A stretch of DNA of 12,785 nucleotides from Granulicella sp. (GTDB lineage: Bacteria; Acidobacteriota; Terriglobia; Terriglobales; Acidobacteriaceae): NCBI GenBank assembly GCA_003133205.1, contig PKWK01000268.1:1-12785 (forward strand), written 5' to 3'. The notes beneath the pieces are model-generated. The model did not search any database. It had not been told where the DNA came from and saw only the letters and a list, made by a program, of their open reading frames with translations. A program made the translations under genes and the position numbers. This document shows, piece by piece, positions 1 through 7,337 of the stretch (positions are counted from its first letter, which is position 1; each line of letters begins with the position of its first letter).

Positions 1-338
1 CCATCCTGGGGCATGCGATTGGCCTCATCTGTGGCTATGCTGCCTTTGCGCTCACAGCAGCCTCAAGCCCTCCTTTCGGCGTGCACCCCGGCGTTCATGC
101 TGCGCGAGTCCTGGCCGCAGCGCTCTCACTCTCGGCTACGGGAGCGCTCATGGCTCTGTTCCGGGTAAGCCATCCGCCCGCAGGAGCAACAACCCTGATC
201 GTTTCGCTCGGGATCATCTCTCAACCCAAGGAACTCGTCATCATCGAGATCGCCGTGATCCTGCTTACCGCGCAAGCCCTCGCAATCAACCGGCTCGCCG
301 GAATCCCGTATCCGCTTTGGAGAAGTCACATGCCCTAG
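1..338 (+). CDS. HPP family integral membrane protein, C-terminal part (5' end outside window)
   Basis: The reading frame is open from base 3 to the TAG at 336-338, so the gene is cut by the window edge; the GTG at 81 is internal and not a credible start. The visible ~111 residues hold hydrophobic segments, then the family signature HPPAGATTLIVSLG at about codons 58-71, then a last membrane helix and a short basic tail ending RSHMP. HPP proteins are small four-helix membrane proteins; plant plastid members have been linked to nitrite transport, and the bacterial role is mostly unproven. The gene sits 186 bases upstream of a nitric oxide reductase on the same strand, so a role in nitrogen-oxide handling is plausible but inferred. 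Family assignment is secure; substrate is unknown. Confidence 0.85.
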   Translation, partial: ILGHAIGLICGYAAFALTAASSPPFGVHPGVHAARVLAAALSLSATGALMALFRVSHPPAGATTLIVSLGIISQPKELVIIEIAVILLTAQALAINRLAGIPYPLWRSHMP

Positions 339-524
339 AGACAGCAAGCCTGCTGGTCCACCAACAAAACCACAAAGCGGCCACTCCTGTGACTAAAGTC
401 CCTGCATTTCGCCCAACAGCACGCTACCTTGGCTCTGTCTAGTTTGTCCGATCGTGAGAATTAGTCCGCTGCACAATCATCCACTCGATCTCCTTTGCTT
501 CGAATTCATCAATGAGGAAAAATC
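339..524 (+). promoter_or_regulatory. Intergenic region upstream of norZ1
   Basis: These 186 bases separate the HPP gene from norZ1. They contain a palindromic motif at 389-404 (annotated separately) that recurs upstream of fdxA. A ribosome binding site GAGGA lies at 514-518, six bases before the ATG. A poor -10-like hexamer TACCTT at 425-430 lies 29.5 bases from the centre of the palindrome, the same distance as the -10 candidate of fdxA. No FNR/DNR-type TTGAT-N4-ATCAA box and no good sigma-70 promoter were seen, which fits an activator-dependent promoter. No convincing terminator follows the HPP gene. Confidence 0.5.
389..404. promoter_or_regulatory. Candidate operator: GTGACTAAAGTCCCTG, copy 1
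   Basis: The core GACTAAAGTC is a perfect dyad (GACT-AA-AGTC) at 391-400. A 16-base version differs at one position from the sequence at 11052-11067 between fdxA and the PAS-LuxR gene, and it lies in the same orientation. Both copies are in intergenic promoter regions. The binding protein is unknown; the nearby LuxR-type regulator is the natural candidate. Confidence 0.45.
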
Positions 525-2822
525 ATGTCATATAAGCGTTACTGGTGGGCTCTGGCCATCGTCATCATCGGGTCGTTCATCGTTCTTGGTGGCGAAGGCC
601 GGAAGATGATCAGCGGAGCTCCGCCCCTGCCCGACGTCTACACCACAGACGGTCAGCTTCTCTTCACTGGCAGTTCCATCACGGATGGCCAGGGTGTTTG
701 GCAGTCCATCGGTGGCCAAGAGATCGGCACCGTCTGGGGCCATGGGGCGTACGTTGCTCCTGATTGGAGCGCCGATTGGCTGCATCGCGAATCCGAGTTC
801 CTGCTGAATATATGGGCCGTCAAGGCAGGCGCAGCCAGCTTTGACGCTCTCAATGTGGACCAGCAAGCCGTATTCAAGGCTCGGCTGATCCGCGACATGC
901 GGACCAATACTTACGACGCATCGTCCAACCGGGTCACCATCGACGCGGATCGAGCTGCCGCATTCAGACAACTGGCCTCCTATTATGCTGATGTCTTCGC
1001 AAGCGGGCGATCCGAGTACGCTATCCCACGCGGCGCTTTGACCAATGTCCAAAAACAGCACCAACTTGCGGCATTCTTCTGGTGGACCTCATGGGCTGCC
1101 AGCACGGAGCGCCCCGACTCGACGACCACCTACACCAACAACTGGCCGCATGAGCCGCTGGTAGCCAATGGACTCACCTCTGGAGCGTTGCTCTGGAGCA
1201 TTCTCAGCATCGTCGGTCTGCTCGCCGGAATCGGCGGCATGGTCTGGTGGTACGCATCGCAGGAAAAGGCCCTTGTTCACGGCCCCTATCCAGCGACGGA
1301 TCCCTTCCTGGCGGTAAAGGCGACACCCTCGCAACGCGCCACCATTAAGTACTTCTTCGTGGTCGTGATCCTCTGGGGAGTGCAGATCATGATGGGCATC
1401 CTGACCGCCCATTATGCGGTGGAAGGCCACGGTTTCTATGGCTTCCCGCTCGACCGCTATCTGCCCTATGCCGTGACTCGCACCTGGCACCTGCAACTCG
1501 CCATCTTCTGGATCGCCACTTCATGGCTGGCTACGGGTCTTTACGTTGGCCCGGCAGTTACCGGACACGAGCCAAAGTATCAGCGACTCGGCGTTAATGT
1601 GCTCTTCGGCGCATTGATTCTTGTGGTCGGCGGCTCGCTTGCCGGTGAGTGGATGGGTATCCAGCAGCGCCTCGGCAACATGTGGTTCTGGTTCGGCAGC
1701 CAGGGATACGAATATGTTGACCTGGGAAGATTCTGGCAGATACTGCTCTTCATTGGCCTGGTTCTCTGGCTGGTACTGATGGTGGCCGCGCTAAAGCCTG
1801 CGTTGGTTCGCAAGAGCGAGGATCGGGCTCTGCTCACCCTCTTTCTCATCTCCAGCATTGCAATTCCTCTCTTCTACGCTGCTGGCCTGATGTACGGACA
1901 ACGCAGCCATCTGGTCACCGCCGAATACTGGCGCTGGTGGGTCGTCCACCTTTGGGTCGAGGGCTTCTTTGAGGTATTTGCCACGGTAGTGATTGCATTC
2001 CTCTTCACGCGGCTCAGGCTCATCGAGATTCGCACCGCAACCAAGGCCGCTCTCTTTTCGACGACGATCTTCCTGTCCGGCGGAATCATCGGCACCTTCC
2101 ATCATCTGTACTTTGCTGGCGCGACACCAGCAGTCATTGCTCTGGGCGCAATCTTCAGCGCATTTGAGGTCGTACCGCTGACCCTGGTCGGCTATGAAGC
2201 GTGGGAGAATATTCGCCTCGCGCAGCCCATGGAGAAAGCACCATGGATCGCAAACTACAAGTGGCCGATCTATTTCTTCGTGTCGGTTGCCTTCTGGAAC
2301 CTGGTGGGAGCTGGTCTGTTCGGCTTCCTCATCAATCCACCCGTAGCCCTCTACTATATGCAGGGCCTTAACACGACTCCGGTGCATGGCCACACGGCAC
2401 TGTTCGGCGTATACGGGATGCTTGGGCTGGGACTCACGCTCTTTTGCCTTCGGGCTATGGGCGCGGCGAAGCCCTGGAAGCAGAGACCGCTCAAGCTGTC
2501 CTTCTGGTTTCTCAACCTGGGGCTGGTGTTCATGGTCATCCTCAGCATGTTGCCAGTCGGACTTCTGCAGGCCTGGGCATCGATCCAACAAGGCACCTGG
2601 TATGCGCGTTCTGCGGACTTCATGCAGTCTGGACAGATGCAGACGTTGCGCTGGATGCGTGTGCCGGGAGACATCCTGTTTGCTACCGGAGCCTTGCTAT
2701 TCGCTTGGTTCATCCTCGGGCTGTTGACAGGTCATTCCTATGAGGATGTGAAGCCTTCCGACCTGACTAATACCGTGTGCGGGAAAGGCTTAGAAGACGA
2801 GGTGCTGGTAGCTGGTCGCTGA
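525..2822 (+). CDS. norZ: Quinol-dependent nitric oxide reductase (qNOR), first copy
   Basis: This 765-residue protein reduces two NO to N2O with electrons from quinol at the cytoplasmic membrane. After TM1 (about 8-24) comes a periplasmic cytochrome c-like domain (about 40-220) with no CxxCH and no cysteine. That is the hallmark of single-subunit qNOR as opposed to cytochrome c-fed NorBC. The catalytic NorB-like domain follows, with about 12 helices. Visible ligand sites are RTWHLQL (H322, low-spin heme), HLWVEGF (H475 and E479, non-heme iron), the pair H526-H527 in TFHHLYF, and HGHTALFG (H621, H623). All expected His ligands and the FeB Glu are present, so it should be active. The ATG at 525 has a GAGGA Shine-Dalgarno. 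The stop is 100 bases before a cupin gene, probably in the same transcript. A second, diverged copy lies on the opposite strand at 4901-7186. The symbols norZ and norB are both used for this type. Confidence 0.95.
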   Translation: MSYKRYWWALAIVIIGSFIVLGGEGRKMISGAPPLPDVYTTDGQLLFTGSSITDGQGVWQSIGGQEIGTVWGHGAYVAPDWSADWLHRESEFLLNIWAVKAGAASFDALNVDQQAVFKARLIRDMRTNTYDASSNRVTIDADRAAAFRQLASYYADVFASGRSEYAIPRGALTNVQKQHQLAAFFWWTSWAASTERPDSTTTYTNNWPHEPLVANGLTSGALLWSILSIVGLLAGIGGMVWWYASQEKALVHGPYPATDPFLAVKATPSQRATIKYFFVVVILWGVQIMMGILTAHYAVEGHGFYGFPLDRYLPYAVTRTWHLQLAIFWIATSWLATGLYVGPAVTGHEPKYQRLGVNVLFGALILVVGGSLAGEWMGIQQRLGNMWFWFGSQGYEYVDLGRFWQILLFIGLVLWLVLMVAALKPALVRKSEDRALLTLFLISSIAIPLFYAAGLMYGQRSHLVTAEYWRWWVVHLWVEGFFEVFATVVIAFLFTRLRLIEIRTATKAALFSTTIFLSGGIIGTFHHLYFAGATPAVIALGAIFSAFEVVPLTLVGYEAWENIRLAQPMEKAPWIANYKWPIYFFVSVAFWNLVGAGLFGFLINPPVALYYMQGLNTTPVHGHTALFGVYGMLGLGLTLFCLRAMGAAKPWKQRPLKLSFWFLNLGLVFMVILSMLPVGLLQAWASIQQGTWYARSADFMQSGQMQTLRWMRVPGDILFATGALLFAWFILGLLTGHSYEDVKPSDLTNTVCGKGLEDEVLVAGR

Positions 2823-2844
2823 TCCTCCACTCTCACACACCAGG

Positions 2845-2872
2845 CCTTCGATAGGAGTATCCATATCGAAGG
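2845..2872 (+). repeat. Inverted repeat between norZ1 and the cupin gene
   Basis: CCTTCGATA at 2845-2853 and TATCGAAGG at 2864-2872 form a perfect 9-bp stem. The 10-base loop can itself pair GGA with TCC around GTA, leaving one bulged A. No T-run follows, so it is not a standard intrinsic terminator. It lies 50 bases before the cupin start and may be an mRNA-stabilising or processing hairpin within the norZ1-cupin transcript, or an operator. Confidence 0.6.
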
Positions 2873-2922
2873 TGCCGTGTCCCACCACATCACCAACCTG
2901 TCGCACCTGAAAGAAGAGGCAC

Positions 2923-3246
2923 ATGGACTACATATACTTAGCTGACTTGCAGACGGAGTTCGCACTTCCCGATAAAGGCATCTTGAGCCGGGTTCTGAAG
3001 AAGGACGAACACGTAAACATCACACTGTTTGGCTTCTCGGCTGGCGAGGCTCTGTCAGGGCATTCCGCCCCGACTGCGGCTGTGCTCTATTTCATCGAAG
3101 GCGAGGCCGAGGTCCAGTTGGGAGATGACAAGGTCAACGCCCGGCCAGGTTCCTTTGTCTACATGCCTCCGATGCTGCCTCACGGCATCTCCGCCAAAAC
3201 GGCGGTTCGAATGCTGCTCGTTCAGATGAAGGATCAACCCAAGTAG
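2923..3246 (+). CDS. Small single-domain cupin protein
   Basis: This 107-residue protein is one conserved beta-barrel (cupin_2 type). The barrel core is visible as GHSAPTAAVLYFIEGEAEV (about 46-64), then PGSFVYMPPMLPHGI (about 75-89). Of the usual cupin metal ligands, H47 and H86 are visible, but the HxH pair is reduced to H-S-A and the downstream Glu is not clearly placed. Metal binding may therefore be weak or altered. AGAAGAGG just upstream of the ATG serves as ribosome binding site, with a short spacer. It follows norZ1 on the same strand after a 100-base gap that holds a strong hairpin. Co-transcription with NO reductase suggests a role in NO stress or metal handling, but no substrate can be named. 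Confidence 0.85.
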   Translation: MDYIYLADLQTEFALPDKGILSRVLKKDEHVNITLFGFSAGEALSGHSAPTAAVLYFIEGEAEVQLGDDKVNARPGSFVYMPPMLPHGISAKTAVRMLLVQMKDQPK

Positions 3247-3287
3247 CGGAGCCGCACGAACCTTCATGTTTCCGGCGGGGTTATCCC

Positions 3288-3859
3288 ATGTGCTGCATGA
3301 AACACCGCAAACGATCGATACCGCTGGCTGTCATGACGATAGGCCATTCTGCGCGCCCGGTGGCGGAGCTCGTACGTCTTCTCAGAGCGCACGATGTAGA
3401 GCGACTGGTCGATGTGCCCACCATCCCGCGTTCGCGCCACAATCCGCAGTTCAACAGGGACCAATTGTCGGCTGCTCTGCATTCAGCTCGGCTTCACTAC
3501 AGGTACATGCCTGGGCTGGGTGGCTTTCGACATGTCCGACTAGATTCACTCAACACTGGGTGGCAAAACGCCAGCTTCCGTGGCTTTGCCGATTACATGT
3601 AGACGCCTGAGTTCAAGAAGAATTTGGACACTTTGATCAAGCTTGCGAGGCGGGAGTAGATTGCAGTTATGTGTGCCGAAGCTGTCCCTTGCGCTGCCAT
3701 CGTTCCCTGATTGGAGACGCGTTATTAGCACGAGGCATTGAGGTGAGAGAAATCACGACCGCTACTCGCACCCGGATCTACCCGCTTACTCCCTGGGGAC
3801 AAGTGAACGGAACACAAGTCACCTATCCGGCCGAACGATCAGCTGAGCGACGCACTTGA
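3288..3859 (+). pseudogene. DUF488 family gene, inactivated by two stop codons and a frameshift
   Basis: The first part encodes a clear DUF488 N-terminus. It starts with MTIGHSARPVAELVRLL (ATG at 3333, or an in-frame ATG at 3288) and runs through VDVPTIPRSRHNPQFNRDQL and PGLGGFR to FRGFADYM. A TAG at 3600-3602 then interrupts it, probably a CAG to TAG change. The same frame resumes with TPEFKKNLDTLIKLARRE and meets a second TAG at 3657-3659. It goes on as IAVMCAEAVP, after which one base is missing near 3690, where CCTTGG is expected and CCTTG is read. The C-terminal part, CHRSLIGDALLARGIEV and following, is in another frame to the TGA at 3857-3859. DUF488 proteins keep a conserved Cys motif (MCAE...CHR), seen here in pieces. 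Intact relatives are about 170-190 residues. Three independent lesions argue for a true pseudogene and not a single sequencing error. Confidence 0.85.
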
Positions 3860-3868
3860 GGCTAAGAT

Positions 3869-3897
3869 TACCGAGTTGTAACGGTCTACCGAGTTGT
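3869..3897 (+). repeat. Direct repeat TACCGAGTTGT x2
   Basis: The 11-base word occurs at 3869-3879 and 3887-3897, an 18-base period equal to six codons. In one frame the area reads LSDALEAKITEL, stop, RSTELWQQIR, stop. This looks like a short coiled-coil piece broken by a TAA, so the repeat may be part of another decayed gene. Evidence is weak. Confidence 0.4.
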
Positions 3898-4015
3898 GGC
3901 AGCAAATCCGCTAAGATACACAGGTCCGCACTGTTGGCAACGTGAAATACGATGGCAACCGAACAAAATACCTTAGTCGGGGCTACAGGATGGATTGCCA
4001 GGCTTCCCCTCCAAC

Positions 4016-4310
4016 AATGCCAAGGAGCTTGTAGGGCTTTGTCGCGTTCGCTGCCTGTATGAGGTTGAAAGAGTGGATAGCCGCGGGCAAGCCTCTGATG
4101 GTCCCTCCAGAGTTCAAAAAGACGCCGCTTCAAATTGCCGCTTACAAGGGATTCCATAGTCTCGTCCTGCTACTCGTTAGCAACGAGACCGATCAGAAAG
4201 AACGAACGACGCTCTCGCGGAGGCGACGAAACTCCGTCGTGTGGAACTTGTGCGGTTTCTTCTTGCACATGGGGCGGAGATCAGCACTCGAGTTGCATGT
4301 CGGTCAGAAT
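4016..4310 (+). pseudogene. Ankyrin-repeat protein remnant with at least two frameshifts
   Basis: Three frame segments join into an ankyrin-like sequence. Frame A at about 4016-4068 reads NAKELVGLCRVRCLYEVE. After a one-base insertion near 4068-4071, frame B reads WIAAGKPLMVPPEFKKTPLQ then IAAYKGFHSLVLLLVSNE. After a second shift near 4200-4210 the original frame returns with NDALAEATKLRRVELVRFLL then AHGAEI. TPLQIAAYKGFHSLVLLL and ELVRFLLAHGAEI are typical ankyrin helices. No start codon in the first frame and no continuation past about 4310 could be supported, so both ends are approximate. It lies directly behind the broken DUF488 gene, in the decay zone between the two NO reductase loci. 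Confidence 0.6.
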
Positions 4311-4377
4311 ATGGGCCGCTCGCCGGGTCTTGGAAGTTGTCGGTTCCCGAAAGGGTGTTCGGTGCGCTATCACTAAA

Positions 4378-4896
4378 TCAGCCGTGCCTGTTCTCTGGCG
4401 AAAGTGTTGCGGAAAGACGCATTGCAAGCATACCGAAGAAAAACAATACTCCAATGAGTACAGCTCGCGGATAGAAGCTGTTGGTGCGATATATCTCGAC
4501 TGCAAGAATCAATCCGGCAAGAGCAAGCAAGGTCAGCGACATCGCTCGATGGAAGCGTTGCATTCCGTATTGAAGACTGGCACTGCTTTTGCGTTCGATT
4601 GCGCGTCCGTTATTTGAATCCGTACAGGCTGGCTTGCTCCGGCATCTATTGCAGGTTTCCGCGGGTGCACGATAGACGATGGTCCCCTTGACCGAGTCGG
4701 CAAAAACCGGAAAGAGAGGGTGCTCCTCAGGGCATTTCCAGATGTCCCGCTCCGAATGATAGGTGAAGCCGATGGTGCTGACAGTGGACGAGCGGCGGTG
4801 AGCGTGGCGGGCCACCAACTCCAGGAGAAATGCGATGATAGCGAGAAAGATCGCATACCCCAGAGCAAGGGCGAATTCAAGAGGTACTCGAGGCAT
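4378..4896 (-). CDS. Three-TM membrane protein with Cys-rich loop, coupled to norZ2; function unknown
   Basis: This protein has 172 residues. TM1 spans about 7-28, followed by a basic stretch (HAHRR). A soluble loop (about 45-105) has CPEEH (C55, H59) and CNRCRSKPAC (C82, C85, C91). TM2 spans about 118-138 and TM3 about 142-162. The loop pattern, CPxxH ... YRAPAETCNRCxxKxxCTDS ... GR, resembles the Cys-rich insert found in IS1182-type transposases and is probably a small metal-binding (zinc-ribbon-like) knuckle. No transposase catalytic part is present. The start ATG at 4896 lies four bases beyond the TGA of norZ2, and a strong SD (GAGGAGGG on the minus strand, about 4905-4912) sits inside the end of norZ2, so translation is likely coupled. 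A partnership with the NO reductase, such as assembly or metal supply, is inferred from position only. Confidence 0.8.
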   Translation of the reverse strand: MPRVPLEFALALGYAIFLAIIAFLLELVARHAHRRSSTVSTIGFTYHSERDIWKCPEEHPLFPVFADSVKGTIVYRAPAETCNRCRSKPACTDSNNGRAIERKSSASLQYGMQRFHRAMSLTLLALAGLILAVEIYRTNSFYPRAVLIGVLFFFGMLAMRLSATLSPENRHG

Positions 4897-4900
4897 GGTT

Positions 4901-7186
4901 TCAGCCCTCCTCGGACTGTGTGGCGACCTCGGTAAAGAGGATGTCCTGCGATGTCTCGCTGGTGCCGTCTTTCTGCATGTGACGAATTCCCAGCCACGAC
5001 AGGTAGAGGACTGGCAAAGTACCTCCTAGAATAAAGACGACGTCACCCGGCATCCGTAACCATTCAAGCATCGAGTTGGCGCGGTTTCCAATGTAGTTCA
5101 ACGTCCGGGCGTCGTAATAGCTGACGCTGATGGAGTGATAGAGCTGCAGCAATCCCAATGGAAACAGAGTCGCGAAAACCATCCAAGCCAGGCCCAGGTT
5201 GAGCGACCAGAAGCTGATCTGGGCAGCCTTGTCGGACCAATGTTTCTCCGGAATGATGTAGCGAAGGCAAAAGAGGGCCAGGCCGACAGACAGCATTCCA
5301 TAGACGCCCATCATAGAGGCGTGAGCGTGGTTTGCAGTCAGGGCAGTTCCGATCTCGTAGTAGGAGACGATGGGCAGGTTGATGAGGAAGCCGAAGACTC
5401 CCGCACCAAGGAAGTTCCAAAAGCCGACTGCGGCAAGAAACATAACTGCCCAATAGTGAGGGAAAGGGGTAGTGGATTTCGATTGCTGGACCGTTCCTAG
5501 CTGCAGGAAGCTCCACGCCTCTAGTGTGAGAAATGTCAATGGTATGACCTCGGCTGCGGAAAAGAATGCGCCGAGGGCCATGTGGAGCGCCGGCTCTCCT
5601 GAGAAGTAGAGGTGATGCATGGTGCCCACAATGCCGCCGGCCGAGTACAGGATGACGTCGAGATAAATCATCCGCAAGGCAATCCGCTCGTGAACCACAC
5701 CGAGAAGCACAAAGATGTAAGCGACCAGGATTGTGGTGAAGAGCTCAAGGAAGTCTTCTACCCAAAGGTGAACTACCCAGAAGCGCCAGAAATCGGTTGT
5801 AGTGAAATGCTCACCGGGATTCGCCAGCAGCCCGACCGCGTAGAAACCCGGAATCGACAGGGCCGAGAAGAAAAACAACCATGGCATGTTGCCCACAGCC
5901 TCTGAACGGAGGCGGCCGCGAAGCCCGCGATAGAGGATGACCACCCAGAAGAACAGGCCGATGATGAGCAATATCTGCCAGAGGCGGCCGAGGTCGAGAT
6001 ATTCAAATCCCTGGTTGCCGAACCAGGCGTTGCGGGTCAGTCCCTGGATTCCTGCAAACTCGCCAGCTAGACTGCCGACGACCACGATGACGAGCGCGCC
6101 GAGCAGACCATAGGCAAGCAGCCTTTGTCCGCGCGGCTCGCGGCCGGTGATCATGGGTGCGAGGAAAATTCCTGACGCCAGGTAGGACGTGGCAACCCAG
6201 AAGATGGATAACTGCAGGTGCCAGGTGCGGACGATGTTGAACGGAAGTAGCCGCCCAAGATCAATACCAAAAAACGTTTGCAGATCGGCACGGTAGTGCT
6301 CGGATGCACCTCCGAGCAGGGTCTGGATCACGAACAATGCCGCCATCACAAAAAAGAACCAGGCGCATGCGTTCTGCGCGGGCGTCAGGACGACCTCGTC
6401 CGGAGCGCGGAAGGACATGCTCTGCTGTTCCCGCCCATGCCACCCCATCAAGTTCCAGCGCCCGAACGAAGCCAGCAAGAGGCCTGTTCCACCCAACAGG
6501 GCAGCCAGAGAGAGCATGCTCCACACAATGGCATCTGCCGTCGCGTGATTGTCGACCAGGGGCTCAGGTGGCCAGTTGTTGGTATAGGAATAAGGGTGGC
6601 CGGGACGAGCCGCAGAGGCGGACCATGCCGACCAGCTGAAGAAGGCGGTCAACTTGCGAATTTGTTCCGGATCACGAATGGCGCCGGGCCTGAGCCCGAA
6701 CTTCGTCGTTGGCTCTCCAAAAAATGACGCGTAGTACGCACGGCACTCCTCAAACGCCCTCGCTTGGGCATCGGTGTAGACGAGAATCCCGGTTGCCTTG
6801 TCATAACGGTTCGTTTTGAAATCCTGAATGGTGTTCGTTCGTGCGGTGTCCGAACTGGATCCGCCGTAGTAGTCAACGCTCGACAGTGCAGCACGGTGCA
6901 GATACTCGGCGGTGAAATCCGGCCCGAGATAAGCGCCGTGACCAAAGATCGAGCCGTATTCCATCAGGCCGTTTTGCAGAAATACGCCCTGGCCCGCGAG
7001 AACGTCCGCATGCGTGAAGAGGACCGTACCGTTCGTACTTCTGACGACTTCAGGAATGGGCGGCTCATCGTTGTACGTGTAATAGGCGAGTACACCCATG
7101 ATGAAGAAGCCGATGATCAGAACAATGGCCGCTGCCTGGACCCAGCCACTTGAGATCATGAGTGAACGTTTATCAGCAAGACGCAT
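4901..7186 (-). CDS. norZ: Quinol-dependent nitric oxide reductase (qNOR), second copy
   Basis: This is a 761-residue qNOR, diverged from the copy at 525 but with the same architecture: TM1, a cysteine-free cytochrome c-like periplasmic domain (no CxxCH), and a NorB-like helix bundle. Ligand sites counted from the ATG at 7186 are RTWHLQL (H323), HLWVEDF (H473, E477), MHHLYF (H524, H525) and NHAHASMMG (H620, H622). All expected heme and FeB ligands are present. The frame extends to a TTG at 7207, but the ATG at 7186 is preferred because a GGGAG Shine-Dalgarno lies seven bases before it. The gene heads a two-gene unit with the three-TM Cys-loop protein at 4378-4896. A weak promoter (ATGATA-like -10) is proposed at 7243-7273. 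It converges on norZ1, with the decay zone between them. Confidence 0.95.
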   Translation of the reverse strand: MRLADKRSLMISSGWVQAAAIVLIIGFFIMGVLAYYTYNDEPPIPEVVRSTNGTVLFTHADVLAGQGVFLQNGLMEYGSIFGHGAYLGPDFTAEYLHRAALSSVDYYGGSSSDTARTNTIQDFKTNRYDKATGILVYTDAQARAFEECRAYYASFFGEPTTKFGLRPGAIRDPEQIRKLTAFFSWSAWSASAARPGHPYSYTNNWPPEPLVDNHATADAIVWSMLSLAALLGGTGLLLASFGRWNLMGWHGREQQSMSFRAPDEVVLTPAQNACAWFFFVMAALFVIQTLLGGASEHYRADLQTFFGIDLGRLLPFNIVRTWHLQLSIFWVATSYLASGIFLAPMITGREPRGQRLLAYGLLGALVIVVVGSLAGEFAGIQGLTRNAWFGNQGFEYLDLGRLWQILLIIGLFFWVVILYRGLRGRLRSEAVGNMPWLFFFSALSIPGFYAVGLLANPGEHFTTTDFWRFWVVHLWVEDFLELFTTILVAYIFVLLGVVHERIALRMIYLDVILYSAGGIVGTMHHLYFSGEPALHMALGAFFSAAEVIPLTFLTLEAWSFLQLGTVQQSKSTTPFPHYWAVMFLAAVGFWNFLGAGVFGFLINLPIVSYYEIGTALTANHAHASMMGVYGMLSVGLALFCLRYIIPEKHWSDKAAQISFWSLNLGLAWMVFATLFPLGLLQLYHSISVSYYDARTLNYIGNRANSMLEWLRMPGDVVFILGGTLPVLYLSWLGIRHMQKDGTSETSQDILFTEVATQSEEG

Positions 7187-7194
7187 AGGTGCGC

Positions 7195-7199
7195 TCCCG
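7195..7199 (-). promoter_or_regulatory. Ribosome binding site that sets the norZ2 start at 7186
   Basis: GGGAG on the minus strand, seven bases before the ATG at 7186. The upstream in-frame TTG at 7207 has no comparable site, and the GGGAG falls inside the longer frame. Confidence 0.7.
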
Positions 7200-7242
7200 A
7201 AATTCAAGTGGGCGATCTGGATTATTCAGACTGGCGGGGAAC

Positions 7243-7273
7243 ATCATACACGGCTGATGGCACTGAGGCACAA
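7243..7273 (-). promoter_or_regulatory. Weak sigma-70-like promoter candidate for norZ2
   Basis: On the minus strand TTGTGC (7268-7273) and TATGAT (7243-7248) are separated by 19 bases, longer than optimal. It is placed about 57 bases upstream of the norZ2 start. No FNR/DNR-type box and no copy of the norZ1/fdxA palindrome was seen in 7187-7452, so this gene may be controlled differently from norZ1. Confidence 0.25.
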
Positions 7274-7337
7274 TTATGAAAGGCGATGCTGTTTCGTGAT
7301 CGGCTGAGATGATCCCCTGGGAGTTGTTTGGCGATTG

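Noticed and set aside
342..355. CAGCA-AGCC-TGCTG hairpin after the HPP gene as a terminator
   Set aside because: The stem is only five base pairs and no T-run follows.
501..512. FNR-like box near TTGCT...ATCAA (494-512) before norZ1
   Set aside because: The half-sites are too far apart for the 14-bp FNR/DNR consensus and the first half is imperfect.
1791..2591. 266-residue minus-strand open frame inside norZ1
   Set aside because: It is antisense to a clear qNOR; it is rich in charged and Cys/Gln residues with no family signature, typical of a shadow frame.
4135..4617. 160-residue plus-strand open frame
   Set aside because: It crosses the ankyrin remnant and then runs antisense to the three-TM protein; its sequence shows no coherent domain.
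4378..4896. Possible transposase call based on the Cys motif
   Set aside because: It has three membrane helices, no DDE residues, no terminal inverted repeats, and is coupled to norZ2; only the loop is transposase-like.
7187..7207. TTG at 7207 as the norZ2 start
   Set aside because: The GGGAG Shine-Dalgarno at 7195-7199 falls inside the extended frame and points to ATG 7186.
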